The translations under genes were made by a program, and so were the position numbers. The notes beneath the pieces were generated by a model. It worked only from the letters and a program-made list of their open reading frames with translations. It was not told the origin of the DNA and did not search any database. Below, piece after piece: positions 1 through 7,916 of a stretch of DNA of 14,203 bases. The first letter of the stretch is position 1, and every line of letters begins with the position of its first letter. The DNA is taken from positions 1 to 14,203 of the forward strand of contig JACQHS010000143.1 of the NCBI GenBank assembly GCA_016198915.1, read 5' to 3'. This DNA is from Candidatus Omnitrophota bacterium (GTDB lineage: Bacteria; Omnitrophota; Gorgyraeia; Aquiviventales; Aquiviventaceae).

Positions 1-869
1 GCCTCACGCTTGGCGCCATCTACGCCCTCATCGCTCTCGGCTACACGATGATCTACGGCGTCGTCCAGCTCATCAACTTTGCGCACGGTGAGGTCTTCAT
101 GGTGGGCGCGTATTTGGCCCTCTCAGTGATCCTTCTCTTCTCGTCATTGGGCCTGCCGTGGTGGGTCCTCCTCGCGCTCTGCAGTCTTGGGGCGATGGGC
201 GGGTGCGCGCTGCTCGGTCTCGCCATCGAACGCGCCGCCTACCGTCCGATCCGCAAGGCACCCCGGCTCAACGCGCTGATCACCGCGATCGGGATGTCGT
301 TCTTTCTCCAGAACGCCCTCATGCTGCTCTACGGGGCCACCGACCGGCAATTTCCCAGCCTCATCCCCCTGGTCCGTTGGAACGTGGCCGGCGTGACGAT
401 GACATTGATGCAGGTCGTCGTGTGGACGAGCGGGGCGGTCTTGATGGCCGGGTTGCAGCTGCTCGTCATGTCCACGAAGCTCGGCAAAGCCATGCGGGCG
501 ACCGCTCAGGACCTCACCGCGTGCGCCCTGCTTGGCATTCCGGTGAACCGCATCATCGCGGTGACGTTCATGATCGGTTCCGCGTTCGCGGCGATGGGCG
601 GGGTCCTGTTTGGCCTCAACTACGGCACGATCAATTTCCATGATGGTTATCTCACCGGATTGAAGGCGTTCACGGCGGCGGTCCTCGGCGGGATCGGCAA
701 CATCCCGGGCGCGATGATCGGCGGGCTCATCCTCGGAATGCTGGAAGGGCTTGGGGCCGGCTACCTCTCGGCGCAGTGGAAGAACGTGTTTGCGTTTGTG
801 ATCCTCGTCGTACTGCTCCTCTTTAAGCCGCGGGGCCTGCTCGGTGAGCGTGTGGCGGAGCGAGCATGA
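1..869 (+). CDS. livH: Branched-chain amino-acid ABC transporter permease LivH (5' partial)
   Basis: This is one of the two inner-membrane permeases of a HAAT-family importer that takes up leucine, isoleucine, valine or related substrates. The reading frame is already open at base 3 and encodes the family's N-terminal signature (LTLGAIYALIALGYTM, then INFAHGEV), so the true start lies just left of the window and the first Met at base 48 is internal. Several hydrophobic segments follow. The family loop with A-x-A-x-D (RATAQDLTACALLGI, near base 500) and the C-terminal LGGIGNIPGAMIGG motif are present. The stop overlaps the livM start as ATGA, indicating translational coupling. UrtB of urea transporters is related but usually longer with an N-terminal extension, so LivH is preferred. 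The actual substrate cannot be read from the sequence. Confidence 0.93.
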   Translation, partial: LTLGAIYALIALGYTMIYGVVQLINFAHGEVFMVGAYLALSVILLFSSLGLPWWVLLALCSLGAMGGCALLGLAIERAAYRPIRKAPRLNALITAIGMSFFLQNALMLLYGATDRQFPSLIPLVRWNVAGVTMTLMQVVVWTSGAVLMAGLQLLVMSTKLGKAMRATAQDLTACALLGIPVNRIIAVTFMIGSAFAAMGGVLFGLNYGTINFHDGYLTGLKAFTAAVLGGIGNIPGAMIGGLILGMLEGLGAGYLSAQWKNVFAFVILVVLLLFKPRGLLGERVAERA

Positions 870-1828
870 TCCGAATGGTTCGATGGACGATTGGCGTGCT
901 CCTCGCGCTGGCGCTGCCTCTCCTCAACCCGAATCCCTACCATGTGGACGTCCTGACGACGGCGCTGCTGTATGCGATCCTGGCGCTCGGGCTGAACCTG
1001 ATTGTCGGGCTGACCGGCCTGCTGCATCTGGGATATGCGGCGTTCTTCGCTATTGGTGCCTACACCTACGGACTCCTGAATCTCCACTGGCACTGGCCAT
1101 TTTGGGTGGGGTGGCTTCCCGCAGCGCTGACCGCTGGACTCTTCGGGGTGGCGCTGGGTGCACCGGTCCTGCGAGTGCGCGGAGACTATCTCGCCATCGT
1201 GACGCTGGGATTCGGCGAGATCGTGCGCATCACGTTTACCAATCTTGACCGGTGGACCGGCGGGCCGAACGGCCTGCTCGGCATCGCGCATCCCCGCGTG
1301 TGGTTGCCAGGTCAAGGCCTCGTGGACTTCGGCGTCTCCTCGGTTCCGTATTACTATCTGGTTGCGATCACGACGCTGGTGGTGGCCGGCCTGTGCGTGC
1401 GGCTGAGCCGCTCCCGCGTGGGCCGGGCCTGGGTGGCGATCCGAGAGGACGAATTGGCCGCGTCCTGCGCCGGCATTCCAGTGCTGCAGCTGAAGCTGCT
1501 CGCCCAGGGATGCGGCGGGGCGATTGCCGGGCTCGGCGGAGCGATCTTCGCCGCGAAGCAGGGGACGATCACGCCGGACAGCTTCGATTTTATTCTCTCG
1601 GTCATGATCCTCGCGATGGTTGTGTTAGGCGGGCTTGGAAGTATTCGGGGCGCCATCGTCGGCGCGTTGCTGCTCGGGACACTGCCTGAGCTGCTGCGCG
1701 GGTTTGAGCAGTACCGGATGCTTCTCTTTGGGCTGTCGATGATCGTGATCATGCGGCTGCGGCCCCGAGGATTCTTCGGCGGCCGCGCGCTGGGGCGGGG
1801 ACGGCCACGTCATGTCGCGGCTACTTGA
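866..1828 (+). CDS. livM: Branched-chain amino-acid ABC transporter permease LivM
   Basis: This is the second inner-membrane permease of the HAAT importer and pairs with LivH. The 320-residue protein is close to the usual length. It has a hydrophobic N-terminus, then the family motifs ALGLNLIVGLTGLLHLGYAAFFAIGAY (roughly residues 40-67), LRVRGDYLAIVTLGFGEIVR, the EDELAASCAGIP loop that contacts the ATPase, and MVVLGGLGSIRGAIVGA near the C-terminus. The start codon sits in an ATGA overlap with livH and the 3' end overlaps livG by 17 bases, so the four genes form one tightly coupled operon. The arginine-rich C-terminal tail (residues about 297-315) is unremarkable for a cytoplasmic end. Confidence 0.95.
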   Translation: MIRMVRWTIGVLLALALPLLNPNPYHVDVLTTALLYAILALGLNLIVGLTGLLHLGYAAFFAIGAYTYGLLNLHWHWPFWVGWLPAALTAGLFGVALGAPVLRVRGDYLAIVTLGFGEIVRITFTNLDRWTGGPNGLLGIAHPRVWLPGQGLVDFGVSSVPYYYLVAITTLVVAGLCVRLSRSRVGRAWVAIREDELAASCAGIPVLQLKLLAQGCGGAIAGLGGAIFAAKQGTITPDSFDFILSVMILAMVVLGGLGSIRGAIVGALLLGTLPELLRGFEQYRMLLFGLSMIVIMRLRPRGFFGGRALGRGRPRHVAAT

Positions 1829-2588
1829 AATCGGGCAGCTCACTAAGCGCTTCGGCGGTGTTGTCGCCCTTGATGAGGTGAGCTTGTCTGTGGACGAAGG
1901 CGAGATCGTCGGGTTGATCGGTCCCAATGGAGCCGGGAAGACCACCCTCTTCAACTGCGTGACCGGCGTGCTGCGGCCTGACCACGGGGTGGTGCAGTTT
2001 GGGAGGACGAGCCAGGAATCCTTAATCGGGTTGGCGGCTCACGAAGTGGTGCAGCGGGGACTCGCCAGAACGTTTCAGAACATCCGGCTCTTTTCCAGCA
2101 TGAGCGTGCTGGAGCACGTCATCATCGGGACGTACACCCGGACGCACGCAGGCCTGTGGAGTGCTGCCCTCCTGACGCGGGAGGCTCGTCGCGAGGAACA
2201 GTGGGCGCGCGATCGGGCCATGGGATTGCTTGAGTTCGTCGGTTTGGACCAACGAGCGGACGAGGTGGCGGGCAACCTGCCCTTCGGGCTGCGGCGTCGC
2301 CTGGAGATCGCCCGTGCCCTGGCCGCCGATCCCTCGTTGCTGCTGCTGGATGAACCGGCCGCAGGACTTAATCCGACGGAGAAGCAAAGCCTGCTGCAGC
2401 TCATTGCCCACCTGAAGGACCAAGGATTGTCGATCTTGCTCATCGAGCACGACATGCAGGTGGTCATGCCGATTTCCCATCGAGTCATCGTGTTGGACTA
2501 CGGCAAGAAAATTGCCGACGGCCCGCCGAACGCCATCCAGGCCGATCCGCTGGTCATCGAAGCCTATTTAGGCAAAGCGCCCAGCTGA
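1812..2588 (+). CDS. livG: Branched-chain amino-acid ABC transporter ATP-binding protein LivG
   Basis: This is one of two cytoplasmic ATPases that power the LivHM permease. Walker A is GPNGAGKTT at residues 37-45 (Lys43). LARTFQNIRLF is the Q-loop region typical of LivG. The signature segment reads LPFGLRRRLEIARAL instead of canonical LSGGQ, which is normal for LivG. Walker B is LLLLDEPAAGLNP and the switch histidine is in LLIEHDMQVVM. The 258-residue length matches the family. The start is at the 17-base overlap with livM, and the stop shares one base with the livF start (TGATG). Confidence 0.96.
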   Translation: MSRLLEIGQLTKRFGGVVALDEVSLSVDEGEIVGLIGPNGAGKTTLFNCVTGVLRPDHGVVQFGRTSQESLIGLAAHEVVQRGLARTFQNIRLFSSMSVLEHVIIGTYTRTHAGLWSAALLTREARREEQWARDRAMGLLEFVGLDQRADEVAGNLPFGLRRRLEIARALAADPSLLLLDEPAAGLNPTEKQSLLQLIAHLKDQGLSILLIEHDMQVVMPISHRVIVLDYGKKIADGPPNAIQADPLVIEAYLGKAPS

Positions 2589-3292
2589 TGCTGACGGTCG
2601 AATCGTTGGAAGCCGGCTATGGGCAAACGAGTTGCCTCAAGGGGATTTCGCTCGAAGTCCGCGAGAAGGAGATCGTTGCCTTGCTGGGAGCGAACGGTGC
2701 CGGCAAAACCACAACGCTCATGACGATTTCAGGCTTGGTGTCCGTCCATGCCGGCACGATCGCATTTCACGGAGCATCACTCGTCGGCGCAGCGCCGGAG
2801 CGGGTTGTTCGTCTGGGGATCAGCCATGTGCCGGAAGGCCGGCGGATCCTGCCTCGGCTGACCGTGATGGAGAACTTGGAGCTTGGCGCCTATCTCCAGC
2901 AGGATCGGGCGGCGCTTGCGCAGGATCTGCAACGGGTGTTTGCGCTGTTTCCGGTGCTCGCCGAGCGTCGGCGTCAGCTGGCCGGCACACTCTCAGGCGG
3001 GGAACAGCAGATGCTGGCGATGGGCCGGGGGCTGATGGCACGACCGAAGTTGCTCTTGCTCGATGAGCCGTCGCTGGGGCTGGCCCCGAAATTGGTGGTC
3101 ACGATCTTTCAGACCATCCAGCGGATCAACCAGGAAGGCGTCACGATCCTTCTCGTCGAGCAGAACGCGTATCTGGCGCTCCAGATTGCCCACCGCGGCT
3201 ACGTCCTCGAGACCGGCCGCATCGTCCTCACAGATACGGCGGCTGCGCTTGCACAGAATCCCCAGGTGAAGGCGGCGTATCTTGGGGGGTAG
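2588..3292 (+). CDS. livF: Branched-chain amino-acid ABC transporter ATP-binding protein LivF
   Basis: This is the second ATPase of the HAAT importer, 234 residues as usual for LivF. Walker A is GANGAGKTT at residues 34-42 (Lys40). The family motif SHVPEGRRILPRLTVMENLELGAY, the signature LSGGEQQMLAMGRGLM, Walker B LLLLDEPSLGLAP and the switch LLVEQNAYLAL are all present in order. It ends the rightward operon. No substrate-binding protein gene follows; one may lie left of the window or elsewhere. Its last 65 bases are antisense to the end of the leftward efflux ORF, leaving no intergenic space and no visible terminator. Confidence 0.96.
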   Translation: MLTVESLEAGYGQTSCLKGISLEVREKEIVALLGANGAGKTTTLMTISGLVSVHAGTIAFHGASLVGAAPERVVRLGISHVPEGRRILPRLTVMENLELGAYLQQDRAALAQDLQRVFALFPVLAERRRQLAGTLSGGEQQMLAMGRGLMARPKLLLLDEPSLGLAPKLVVTIFQTIQRINQEGVTILLVEQNAYLALQIAHRGYVLETGRIVLTDTAAALAQNPQVKAAYLGG

Positions 3293-4730
3293 AAGGCGCG
3301 AGCACCCCCTCCCAGCCGCCGCCGAGCGCTTTGATGAGCAAGACGGCCGCCGCCATGCGCTGGCCGCGGATCTGAGCCGCCCGCCGTTCGGCTTCAAGCC
3401 GACTGCGCTCCGCATCCACGACGTCGAGGAAGCTGACCAGGCCCTGCCTGAACCTTTCGAGAGAAAGCCTGGCGGCCTGCTGCGAAGCGTCAACCACACC
3501 CGCCTGGGCCTCCTGCTGATAGGCCAAGAGGCGGATGGCAGCGAGCGCATCCTCCACTTCCTGGAACGCCAGCAGGATCCGTCGCCGGTATTCGGCGGCC
3601 GCCTGCGCATGGTCGGCCATGGCAGCCTTCACGTTGGCGGCGTTGCGTCCGCCGGCAAAGATGGGGACAGAGAGGCTCGGCCCGAGCGACCAGACGACGC
3701 TGTCCGCAGTGATAAGGTTTTCCAGTTTGGCGGCCTGCCAGCCGGCCGAACCGGTCAGCGTGAGGACAGGGAAGGAGGCCGCCTTGGCCACCCCGATCCG
3801 CGCGTTGGCCGCAGCCATCAGCCGCTCAGCCTCCGCGATATCCGGCCGCCGCTCCAGCACTCTTGAGGGGATGCCGGGCGGCACGTGGGGTGGGACAGCC
3901 TCCAGCGGTTCGGCAGGCAGCGAGAACTCGGAGGCGGCGCGGCCGCAGAGCACCGCCAGCGCATGCTCCAACTGCGCGCGCTGCCGCGCGACATCCAGCG
4001 ATTCGGCCTCGGCGGTCTTGACCTCAGCGATCACCCGGGTTGTTTCCAGCTCGCTGGACAATCCCGCGTCCACGCGCTGATGAATCAGCTGCTCGGCCTG
4101 GCGGCGCAGCTCCACGGTCGTTCGCAAGGCGTCCAGCTCCGTGTCCAGCGCGCGCAGCAGGAAGTACGTGCGGGCCACTTCCGCGGTCACCGAGAGCAGC
4201 ACGGTTTCATAGGCAGCCTGGCTGGCCTGGGCGTCGGCGTATGCCGCCTCGAATGACCGGCGCACCTTGCCCCACAGGTCCACCTCGTAGCTGAGATCCA
4301 ACGGCACATGGAAGTCATCGTTCGTGAAGCTGCCGCGCCCCCCGAATCCGCTGAGGGTGCGCTGGAAATGGTCATACGTGAGATGGCTCTCCAGCGTCGG
4401 CACGAGGTCCGCTTTGGGCAGGCGGGCCACCGCTCGCGCCCGATTCAGCCGGGCCAGCGCCGCCGCCACTGACCGGTTGGCGTGCACCGCCTGCGCTTGC
4501 AGCAGATTCAGTTCCGGATTGCTGAAGAGTTCCCACCATGCGCCGCGCGCAACGGCATCCTGCGGGCGGGCCTCCTGCCACACCCCGGTATCCGGGGCTT
4601 TCGGCGCTTCCTTCCATGCGGTGGGAGCCTCCAACGACGGACGCTGGTAGGTCGGGCCAACCGCGCAGCCTGACAGCCACGCGCCTAGCACACCGCTCAG
4701 GATTGGTAGCACCCCTGGGGCGCGTCGCAT
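3228..4730 (-). other. Outer-membrane factor (NodT/OprM-type lipoprotein) portion of the fusion
   Basis: This is the C-terminal 500 codons of the efflux ORF, which could be translated alone from the internal ATG at 4730-4728. Counted from that Met, it has a basic start (MRRAP), a hydrophobic stretch and LSGC with the lipid-acceptor Cys at 22. CAVGPTYQRP follows, then W-W-x-L-F-x-N-P-E-L, the DLSYEVDLWGKVRR strand motif, and the second repeat (RRPDIAEAERLMAAANARIGVAKA, SVPIFAGG). These are the standard landmarks of NodT-family channels, which join an RND pump and adaptor to the outside. The last roughly 25 residues (after LGGGWEG) are proline-rich and encoded opposite livF. No Shine-Dalgarno-like sequence is seen before the internal ATG. 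Confidence 0.85.
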
Positions 4731-7700
4731 GGTCAGCCAGGCAGGTTGCGGCCGACGCGCGCGCCACTCGGAGAGGTGGCTGAACCAGACGTAGACCGTC
4801 GGCACGACGAAGAGCGTCAGCAGCGTGCTGGTGAGCATCCCGCCCACCGCGGCGACCCCCATCGGACGGCGGCTCTCCGCGCCGGCCCCGAAGCCGATGG
4901 CGATGGGCAAAATACCGGCAATCGTCGAGGTCGCGGTCATGAGGATGGGGCGCAGGCGGATGCGCGCAGCGGCCGTCATCGCGTCCTCGGCCGATTTGCC
5001 CTGCGCGCGATGCTGATTGGCGAATTCGACGAGCAGGATCCCGTTCTTGGTGACCAGCCCCAGCAGCAGGATCATGCCGATCTGGCTGAACAGGTTGATG
5101 CCCATCGCCGGAATCCGCGGCAGCAGGGCGTCGAGCCAATGGGCGAAGGCGGGTGCGCTGGGGGCGTAGTGCGTCCATCCGTAGACCATCGTTGCGAACC
5201 GGTTCACCCACGACAGCGCCCACAGCGACCCCAGCGCTCCCAGCGCGCCAAGCGGCAGCGTGAGCATGACGGTCAAGGGGTGGATCAAGCTTTCAAACTG
5301 CGCCGCCAGCGTCATGTAGATGACGAGAATGGCCAGCCCGAGGACGAAGAGGGTGTCGGCGCCAGCTTCCTGCAGGTCCCGCGCCTCACCGGACCACTCG
5401 TAGCGGAACCCCTCCGGCAGCTCGTTGCGCAGCAGGTGCTCCACCCGCTCCACCGCCGTGCCGAGCGGCACGCCCAGCGGGGTTGCCTCGATGGTCGCCG
5501 AGCGGAACCGGTTGTGATGGCGGATCGCGCTCGGTCCGCCGCCGACCTCGTGCGTCACCAGGCCGCTGAGTTGGATGAGCCGGCCGTCGGCGCTGCGGAC
5601 GTACAGCTGGTTCAGGTCGGCCGGCGTCAAGCGGGATGCCCGCTCCAGCTGGGCGATGACGTCATACTCCTTGCCGCCGAGATTGATGCGGGCCAGATCC
5701 AATCCGCCGAAGAGAATCTGCAGTGTGCGCGAAATATCCTGGATGGAAACCCCCAACGCCGCCGCCCGGTCCCGGTCGATCGCCAGGCGCAGCTCCGGCT
5801 TGTTGAGCTCGAACGTCGGGCGCACGTTGAGCAGGTACGGCTCGCCGCGCAGCCGGTTGGTGAGCGTTTGAGTCGCCGTGTTGAGGGCGTCCAGATCATG
5901 GTGCTGTAGCACGAGCTGAAACGTCTGGCCGAAGCCGCGGCCGATCGCTTTCGGGATGATGGGGATGGCGATGGCGCCTTCGATTTCCTTGAAGAAGCGC
6001 GCGCCAAGTCCCCGAGGTCCGGCGATGATGTCCTGCACGTGCCGCCGCTTGCCGTCCTTCAGCCGGACGAACGCCAGCCCCTGGCTGGCCTGTCCGGGCC
6101 CGCCGCGGGCCAGCGCGACGGCGGAGAAGTACTCCTGGACCTCCGGCGTGTCCTGGATGATGGCTTCGGCCTTGCGCACCATGCGGTCGGTGTACTCGCT
6201 GGTCGAGCCTTCCGGCGTGAGGATGATGGAGAAGATCCGTCCCTTATCCTCATCCGGGAGGAACTCGCGCTCCAGCTGGGTGTAGAAGAAAACGGACAGC
6301 GCCAGGACGCCGACCGTGACGGCCGCCACCGGCACCGGATGGCGCATCACCCCTTGCAGTCTGCGCGCGTACCAGTTTGAGAACGCCGTCAGCCGGCGCT
6401 CGAACAGGCCGGCCAGCCGGCTGGCGAAGCCCTCGGTCCGCTTGGGGCGGAGGATCCGCGCGGCGATCGACGGGGCCAGGGTCAGCGCCACGAACGAGGA
6501 GATGCAGACCGCAACCGAGATCGCGACGGCGAACTCGATGAACAGCCGTCCGGTGACGCTGGTCTGGAACGTCATCGGCAGAAAGACCGCGACCAGCGCA
6601 ACCGTCGTGGCGATGACGGCGAAAGCGATTTCCTTCATGCCGGTCAGCGCGGCCTGTATCGGCGGCTGGCCCTCTTCGATGTGGCGAAAGATGTTCTCCA
6701 GCACCACGATGGCGTCATCGACCACGAGCCCGATGGCCAGCACGAGGGCCAGCATCGTGACGATGTTGACCGAGAACCCCAGCAGGTAGAGGAACCCGAA
6801 CGTCGAGAGGATCGAGACGGGGATAGTGATGCTGGGCACCAGCGTGGAGCGGACATTGTGGAGGAAGATGAAAATCGTCGCCATGACCAGGAGGAAGGCG
6901 ACGAGCAGCGTCACCCACACCTCCTCGATGGAGCGCTTGACGAAGGCCGATTCGTCGTACGGGAACGAAATCTCCACCCCCTCCGGGATGTGCGGGCGGA
7001 TGCGCTCGAGCTCCTTGCGCACACCCTCCGCCACTCGGATGGTGTTGGCCTTGGACTGCCTGACGATGCCAAGCCCCATCGCGGGGCGCGAATTGAACCG
7101 CGCGATCGCCCGCTCATCCTCCACCCCGACGGCCGCCCGGCCGATATCCTGGAGGCGCACGAGCGCGGTTCCCTCACGCTTGACGACCAGCCGGTCATAT
7201 TCCTTGGGAGTCTTCAGCTGTCCGCGGGTTTCGATGGAGAGCTCCCGCTGCCAGCTCTCGATGCGGCCGCTGGGCAGCTCCACGCTCTGCTCCCTCAGCG
7301 CGCGTTCGACGTCAGTGACGGTAACGCCGCGCGCGGCCATCTTGGCCTGATCGAGCCACAGCCGAATGGCGAACCGCTTGGCGCCCCCGAGGAAGACTTG
7401 GCTGACGCCCGGCACCGTCTGCAGGCGATCCTTGAAGTGCGTCTCCGCGATGGTCGTCAGTTCCAGGGTGGAGTATCGATCGCTGTAGAGGGCGACCCAC
7501 ATGATGGGCTGTGCGTCGGCGTCCTGTTTGAAGACGACCGGCTCCTCGATGTCCTCCGGCAGGCGGCCCCGCACGCGGGCCACGCGGTCGCGCACGTCCT
7601 GCGCGGCAATATCCACAGTACGAGAGAGATCGAACTCCACGGTGATGCTGCTGAGCTGCTCGCGGCTTTCGCTGGTGAGGGTCTTGATGCCCTGGACGCT

Positions 7701-7916
7701 GGCCAGCTGCTCCTCGAGCGGCTCGGTCACCTGCGTCTCGACCACCGAAGCACTCGCCCCCGGATAGATTGTGGTGACGTTGACGATGGGAGGATCCACA
7801 TCCGGCAGCTCGCGCACCGGCAGGCGCGAGAGCCCGATCACTCCGAAGAGGACTAGGGCCGCGCTCATCATGGTGGCCAGCACCGGCCGATGGATGCTGA
7901 TCTCGGAAATGCGCAT
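3228..7916 (-). CDS. RND (HAE1-type) efflux pump fused in frame to a NodT-type outer-membrane factor
   Basis: One uninterrupted 1562-residue frame. Residues 1-1062 are a full-length HAE1 proton-driven drug exporter of the inner membrane. Family features are the start MRISEISIHRPVLATMM, the TM4 proton-relay aspartates D400 and D401 in GLVVDDAIVVLENI, and K957 in LVTKNGILLVEFAN. Residues 1063-1562 are a full-length outer-membrane channel: Met1063, a signal peptide, lipobox LSGC (Cys1084), the VGPTYQRP motif, and two TolC-type repeats ending at LIKALGGGW. No stop and no clear ribosome site separate the parts. Because the RND C-terminus is cytoplasmic, the signal peptide could act as an extra membrane segment whose cleavage frees the channel; this is inference. 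The start overlaps the adaptor stop by one base (TAATG). Residues about 902-938 are an unusual insertion. A missed one-base indel at the junction is the main alternative explanation. Confidence 0.93.
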   Translation of the reverse strand: MRISEISIHRPVLATMMSAALVLFGVIGLSRLPVRELPDVDPPIVNVTTIYPGASASVVETQVTEPLEEQLASVQGIKTLTSESREQLSSITVEFDLSRTVDIAAQDVRDRVARVRGRLPEDIEEPVVFKQDADAQPIMWVALYSDRYSTLELTTIAETHFKDRLQTVPGVSQVFLGGAKRFAIRLWLDQAKMAARGVTVTDVERALREQSVELPSGRIESWQRELSIETRGQLKTPKEYDRLVVKREGTALVRLQDIGRAAVGVEDERAIARFNSRPAMGLGIVRQSKANTIRVAEGVRKELERIRPHIPEGVEISFPYDESAFVKRSIEEVWVTLLVAFLLVMATIFIFLHNVRSTLVPSITIPVSILSTFGFLYLLGFSVNIVTMLALVLAIGLVVDDAIVVLENIFRHIEEGQPPIQAALTGMKEIAFAVIATTVALVAVFLPMTFQTSVTGRLFIEFAVAISVAVCISSFVALTLAPSIAARILRPKRTEGFASRLAGLFERRLTAFSNWYARRLQGVMRHPVPVAAVTVGVLALSVFFYTQLEREFLPDEDKGRIFSIILTPEGSTSEYTDRMVRKAEAIIQDTPEVQEYFSAVALARGGPGQASQGLAFVRLKDGKRRHVQDIIAGPRGLGARFFKEIEGAIAIPIIPKAIGRGFGQTFQLVLQHHDLDALNTATQTLTNRLRGEPYLLNVRPTFELNKPELRLAIDRDRAAALGVSIQDISRTLQILFGGLDLARINLGGKEYDVIAQLERASRLTPADLNQLYVRSADGRLIQLSGLVTHEVGGGPSAIRHHNRFRSATIEATPLGVPLGTAVERVEHLLRNELPEGFRYEWSGEARDLQEAGADTLFVLGLAILVIYMTLAAQFESLIHPLTVMLTLPLGALGALGSLWALSWVNRFATMVYGWTHYAPSAPAFAHWLDALLPRIPAMGINLFSQIGMILLLGLVTKNGILLVEFANQHRAQGKSAEDAMTAAARIRLRPILMTATSTIAGILPIAIGFGAGAESRRPMGVAAVGGMLTSTLLTLFVVPTVYVWFSHLSEWRARRPQPAWLTMRRAPGVLPILSGVLGAWLSGCAVGPTYQRPSLEAPTAWKEAPKAPDTGVWQEARPQDAVARGAWWELFSNPELNLLQAQAVHANRSVAAALARLNRARAVARLPKADLVPTLESHLTYDHFQRTLSGFGGRGSFTNDDFHVPLDLSYEVDLWGKVRRSFEAAYADAQASQAAYETVLLSVTAEVARTYFLLRALDTELDALRTTVELRRQAEQLIHQRVDAGLSSELETTRVIAEVKTAEAESLDVARQRAQLEHALAVLCGRAASEFSLPAEPLEAVPPHVPPGIPSRVLERRPDIAEAERLMAAANARIGVAKAASFPVLTLTGSAGWQAAKLENLITADSVVWSLGPSLSVPIFAGGRNAANVKAAMADHAQAAAEYRRRILLAFQEVEDALAAIRLLAYQQEAQAGVVDASQQAARLSLERFRQGLVSFLDVVDAERSRLEAERRAAQIRGQRMAAAVLLIKALGGGWEGVLAPSTPQDTPPSPGDSVQAQPPYL

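Noticed and set aside
1..3292. Urea transporter (UrtBCDE) instead of a Liv system
   Set aside because: The permease and ATPase lengths and motifs (LPFGLRR in LivG, VPEGRRILPRLTVMENL in LivF) fit Liv proteins, and no urease genes or long UrtB-type N-terminus are visible. The substrate remains unproven.
4746..7856. Long rightward open frames (for example 4746-5909 and 6681-7856) opposite the RND gene
   Set aside because: They are antisense to strongly conserved pump sequence, are very rich in Arg, His, Asp and Gln as expected for GC-rich shadow frames, and match no family I recognise.
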